From Rhynchopus sp. YZ270_cl-10 (lineage: Eukaryota > Euglenozoa > Diplonemea > Diplonemida > Diplonemidae): a DNA stretch of 64,000 nt. Position 1 is the first letter of the stretch, and the number at the start of each line of letters is the position of its first letter. A model generated the notes under the pieces. It saw nothing but the letters and a program-made list of their open reading frames with translations. It searched no databases and was not told where the DNA came from. The stretch spans positions 1,240,001-1,304,000 of the forward strand of contig OZ037887.1 in the NCBI GenBank assembly GCA_964035575.1, given 5' to 3'. Below are positions 60,788 through 64,000 of the stretch, piece after piece. Position numbers and translations under genes: made by a program.

Positions 60788-63211
60788 CGGAGCGAGAAGC
60801 GTGACCCCGAGTCGCTCGCAGCCCACAACTACGAGCAGCTTCCCCGCGAATGCATAGAAACACGCCCTGGTCCCCGCCACTTCCCAAACCGAGCCTCCAC
60901 ATCATCATCATCATCATCATCATTTTCTCCTCGCCCCTTTTTCCCTCCGTCACTCTCAGACACATCTTCTTCCTCTGCTTCCTCTTCTTCCTCCTCCTCT
61001 TCAACGGATAGATCCTCCTCCTCACGTACGTGCTGCTCTGATGCTGAGAACACGCTTACCCTAACGACGATCAACTGCACATCCCTGCAGAACTACGCGC
61101 ACACAATCCGCGACCTTCAGTGCGATATCGTCTGTCTACAAGAGACAAAGTTGACCGAGTCCAAGATATTTGAGATGCAAGACTTCTTCACCACAGTATG
61201 GTCCCCAGAGTGGGGCCCCCCCATGGATGGCGCACTCGTCCATGGCATCCGCAGTCCACACATTGGGGAACGTGGGGGAGTGGCCACCATGCTGAAGAGA
61301 CCGGGCATCATGTTCCTGGACACCGAACTGACGTCTTCTCTGAAACCCACGCTGCGGAAACGTGTGGTGCACACACGTGTGGCGCTTGGTTCCGGCCGTC
61401 TGTTCCTGCATGTGGTGAATGTGTACGCCCCGTCAGGTGACACGCCAAGAGCTACAGTTGCTTCCCGCGAAGAACTCCTCCACACAGTGCTTGTGAAGTT
61501 TCGAGAAGCCCTGGGTAACGTTCCGTTGATTGTGTGCGGCGACCTCAACACCGATGTGGAAAGATCACCAACATTGCGGAAAGCACTCGCCAATGACTGG
61601 TGCGACGTCGCGCTCCTGGGCAACACTGGGGATGACGGCAAGCCCCCTGTCACGTTCACTCGCAAAGACTCAGCAGGAACCCGTATCGACTACATCTTGC
61701 TGAATAGCGTCGCCGCACATGCCATCCATAGCTGTTGGACACAGAGCATTAACTGCATTCCCAGCCACAAGTCCGTCAACGTACGGCTCTGCCTCTCAGT
61801 GTTTACAGAGTCGACACTCCGTTACACTATTCCCAAACAGATGCCAGAGCTTGGAATTGTGGTGAATGCTGAGACAGTCGGCAGGAATCTTCTACGACAA
61901 CACAACTGTGCCGCTGCACTTGCGTCCGGTGATATTGACGATGCGTGGGAAGCGATCGCATTGGCTGGGGAAGGGTTTCTCCTGCTCGCGGCAAAGGCAG
62001 CTGGTGACACGCTCTCCAAAGGGTTCTGTGGCCGCTCCAAGGTTCCCCAGCCGGTGTTGAAGCCGATGTGTGCACCTACACGACCGGCGTCTGTTGGTGG
62101 GTCTTCCCCCCGACAGGACCAGCTTGCTAAATTCGAATACAAACTCACGGATCTCATTGCAAAGACAGAATCTTGTCCTGGTGGGGTGATGGAGAATCCT
62201 GTGCGCAATGCCTGGGGTAAAGTGTTCCGCACCGCAATTACGCTCAAACTGCTGAGGTCCGAAGAGACGACAATCCCACCCGCGCTCGAAAAGCAGCTAC
62301 AGATCCTTAACTCTCTGCTGGACAAGTCCAAGATGCTTATAAACCTTGAGATACGCAACACCCGTCTACAACGCGAGAAGCAGTACACCACCAAGCTGAA
62401 GGTAGATTTTAGCAGCGAACGACGAAAACTCACGGCGTGGTGCATGGGTAAACAGGGTGTTCCTATTTCCGCCCTGCGGGGCGAGGATGGCGTGCTTACG
62501 GCCAACCACAGGGAGATGGACAAACTACTGCGTGATGAATGGAAATCAGTGTTCAACTTATACGACCACGACCATCCCGAGCCAACTCTCACCTCTTTCG
62601 AGCAACGTTTCGGCAGCTTCGTCGCACATTCCCCGATGTCCCTAGACCCGCTAAGTGGTGCTGACTTGCGCAGAACGCTTGACAAGAAAGGTAAGCGCAC
62701 GGACGCCTGCGGAACTGATGGCTGGCGCTCATTGGAGCTTCATGCGATGCCCCTGTGCATACTGGACGGTTTTGCCCGAGTGTTCAACGCGATAGAGACG
62801 AACGGTGTGTGGCCGCAAGCGCTGTTGACCGCCCTGGTGACGCTCCTTCCCAAAGGCGAAGACCAGTCCCCCTTGAAGCTACGTCCTGTGACAGTGACCA
62901 GTGCGGTATACCGGTTGTGGGCCTGCGCACGCCTGCAGGCAGTTCAACAATGGCAGGAACAATGGGTACACCCGTCGCAACATGGCTTCCGCCCAAAGCA
63001 CAGCACGAACGACGTCTTGTATGACGTCTTCACACAGATGGAGGACGCTCTGCTCGGTGGCGAACCGCTGCACGGTCTGGCGCTCGACTTTGCGAAGTGC
63101 TTCGACCGCGTACCACAGGGCCTCACCTTGGATCTTGTGGAGAAGATGGGGCTTCACCCCAGGATCATGACACCTCTGCGAGCGATGTACGCCAAGAGGC
63201 GTACTCCGTGA
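60788..63211 (+). CDS. LINE ORF2: endonuclease and first part of reverse transcriptase
   Basis: Continues in the ORF1 frame right after the TGA, with no ATG before the catalytic domain. A Ser-rich linker (60899-61025) precedes an exonuclease-endonuclease-phosphatase domain: LTTINCTSLQ, DIVCLQETKLTE, ERGGVATML, NVYAPSGD, VCGDLNTD, RIDYILLNS and PSHKSVNVRL. The reverse transcriptase begins around 62690: CGTDGWRSLE, LVTLLPKGED, KLRPVTVTSAVYRLWACARL, HGFRPKHSTND, and motif A LALDFAKCFDRVPQGL. The frame closes at TGA 63209-63211. The APE endonuclease puts it in the APE-type LINE group; clade not assigned. Confidence 0.85.
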   Translation, partial: RSEKRDPESLAAHNYEQLPRECIETRPGPRHFPNRASTSSSSSSSFSPRPFFPPSLSDTSSSSASSSSSSSSTDRSSSSRTCCSDAENTLTLTTINCTSLQNYAHTIRDLQCDIVCLQETKLTESKIFEMQDFFTTVWSPEWGPPMDGALVHGIRSPHIGERGGVATMLKRPGIMFLDTELTSSLKPTLRKRVVHTRVALGSGRLFLHVVNVYAPSGDTPRATVASREELLHTVLVKFREALGNVPLIVCGDLNTDVERSPTLRKALANDWCDVALLGNTGDDGKPPVTFTRKDSAGTRIDYILLNSVAAHAIHSCWTQSINCIPSHKSVNVRLCLSVFTESTLRYTIPKQMPELGIVVNAETVGRNLLRQHNCAAALASGDIDDAWEAIALAGEGFLLLAAKAAGDTLSKGFCGRSKVPQPVLKPMCAPTRPASVGGSSPRQDQLAKFEYKLTDLIAKTESCPGGVMENPVRNAWGKVFRTAITLKLLRSEETTIPPALEKQLQILNSLLDKSKMLINLEIRNTRLQREKQYTTKLKVDFSSERRKLTAWCMGKQGVPISALRGEDGVLTANHREMDKLLRDEWKSVFNLYDHDHPEPTLTSFEQRFGSFVAHSPMSLDPLSGADLRRTLDKKGKRTDACGTDGWRSLELHAMPLCILDGFARVFNAIETNGVWPQALLTALVTLLPKGEDQSPLKLRPVTVTSAVYRLWACARLQAVQQWQEQWVHPSQHGFRPKHSTNDVLYDVFTQMEDALLGGEPLHGLALDFAKCFDRVPQGLTLDLVEKMGLHPRIMTPLRAMYAKRRTP

Positions 63212-64000
63212 CGAATGGGATTCTGCAGGGGTGCCCCCTCTCTGTGGTGCTCATCAACGCCCTGATATCAGTCCTGACACACTGCGTCACAGCGGAAATA
63301 CCTGAGGCGTTTGTACGGTCGTTTGCTGACGACGCATACCTTTTGTCTCGCCATAGTGAAGCTTCGGTGGGGGCATGCCTGCTGCGAGTGGAGGACTTCT
63401 GCCGCATCACAGGCATGCGCCTCAACATGGCGAAGACCTTTGCCTTCTCATCATTGAAGAACCACAAATGCAAGCTGAAGTCTGAGGACAACCATGTGTT
63501 CCAGACAACAGAGTCGCTCCGCTCACTCGGCGTGATGATGTACAGCTCCCTGCGACGCAAGGGGCGATACAACGCTACGGTATACCAGTCAGCCGTGAGG
63601 GCGCTCTCATGTTTGGGTGCGACACCGCTCTCCTTCTCCCAGAAGGTGTCTATTGCCACATCTGCCATCCTCCCTTCAGTGTTATACGAGTCCGCCTTCA
63701 ACATGCCCCCTCGGTCAGTGATGAATGAACTATCGACGGCAGTGACGATGTGCTGCTGGGGCCCCACCTACCTTACCCGTTCAGTGGACGCACTACTCAC
63801 ACTCTGCCTGAAGGCGCACGTAGCACACCCCCTCTCGAGTGTTATATGCAGGACGTTCAGAGCTTACGCCGCCAGTGTGGAACGCAACGACGCCATACGC
63901 CAGAGGTGCATGAAAATCAGAGAGAGGTACGAGACCCTGGCCGCAAAGGGTACACCTATGCATGCAGTTGGTCCAGTGGGGACTGTCCTCGCCGCCTCCC
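63190..64000 (+). CDS. LINE ORF2 continued: reverse transcriptase palm/thumb, other frame, partial
   Basis: Open to the window edge in the next frame: NGILQGCPLSVVLINALI (RT motif with QGCPLS), FADDAYLLS (catalytic FADD), ITGMRLNMAKTFAFSS (motif D region) and LRSLGVMM. The motifs follow those of the upstream frame without a gap, so a single frame change of one base separates them; this copy is therefore probably inactive, or an assembly error is present. Confidence 0.75.

Larger units (their letters stand above)
58783..64000 (+). mobile_element. APE-type LINE retrotransposon, cut by the window end
   Basis: A non-LTR element with a poly-Asn ORF1 (58904-60787) and an ORF2 with AP-like endonuclease and reverse transcriptase. 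Both ORFs are in one frame, parted by a single TGA. ORF2 shifts frame once near 63190-63210. Its 5' region starts with two spliced-leader-like sequences; the 3' end lies outside the window, so target duplication and tail cannot be judged. Confidence 0.85.

Overview
This window looks like nuclear DNA of a flagellated protist. Genes are rich in G+C and carry conventional GT-AG introns, whose donors are mostly GTATG or GTGTG. They sit in A/T-rich intergenic DNA full of homopolymer runs and short inverted-repeat elements. All 17 host genes I can support lie on the + strand. There is a partial 18S rRNA copy with Euglenozoa-like helices, a four-helix amastin/claudin-like membrane protein, and two tandem sequences resembling the conserved 3' end of the kinetoplastid spliced leader, the second followed by GTAT. 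Together these suggest a euglenozoan, perhaps diplonemid-like, with directional gene arrays and trans-splicing. That assignment is inference.

Layout. 1-1.8 kb: C-terminal exons of an IP3-receptor-type Ca2+ channel. 2.4-3.5 kb: a MAP2K-like kinase whose downstream exons are not found. 3.8-4.2 kb: 18S rRNA fragment. 5.6-13.9 kb: a transposon field (a 3.2 kb element with CACGG ends, several MITEs). 14.2-18.4 kb: an intron-containing paralogous kinase with two C-terminal WW domains. 18.5-19.3 kb: an RIIa + IQ protein of probable flagellar type. 19.6-22.1 kb: amastin/claudin-like protein whose intron holds a transposase remnant. 22.2-27.4 kb: nested transposons, including a 1.2 kb near-perfect fold-back. 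27.5-34.1 kb: RING-finger, parallel beta-helix and coiled-coil/SPRY genes. 34.3-36.4 kb: a second CACGG element. 37.1-39.1 kb: VAMP7-like R-SNARE. 39-42.7 kb: repeats. 42.7-45.7 kb: two disordered/coiled-coil proteins. 46.5-49.1 kb: class I DAHP synthase in three exons. 50.5-55.2 kb: three tandem genes with a ubiquitin-like domain, 25-residue leucine-rich repeats and a polybasic CaaX-like tail. 55.6-57.2 kb: AAGAB/p34-like protein with a doubled domain. 57.4-58.7 kb: ankyrin protein. 58.8 kb to the end: an APE-type LINE, cut by the window edge.

The host genes do not form one pathway; they mix Ca2+ signalling, kinase signalling, membrane traffic (R-SNARE, AAGAB-like adaptor chaperone), aromatic amino-acid synthesis and ubiquitin-related functions. 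The most distinctive finds are the ubiquitin-like/LRR/CaaX family, the doubled AAGAB protein, the modular word-repeat transposons (shared cores, different terminal words), and the LINE with spliced-leader-like 5' sequence and one in-frame UGA between its ORFs.
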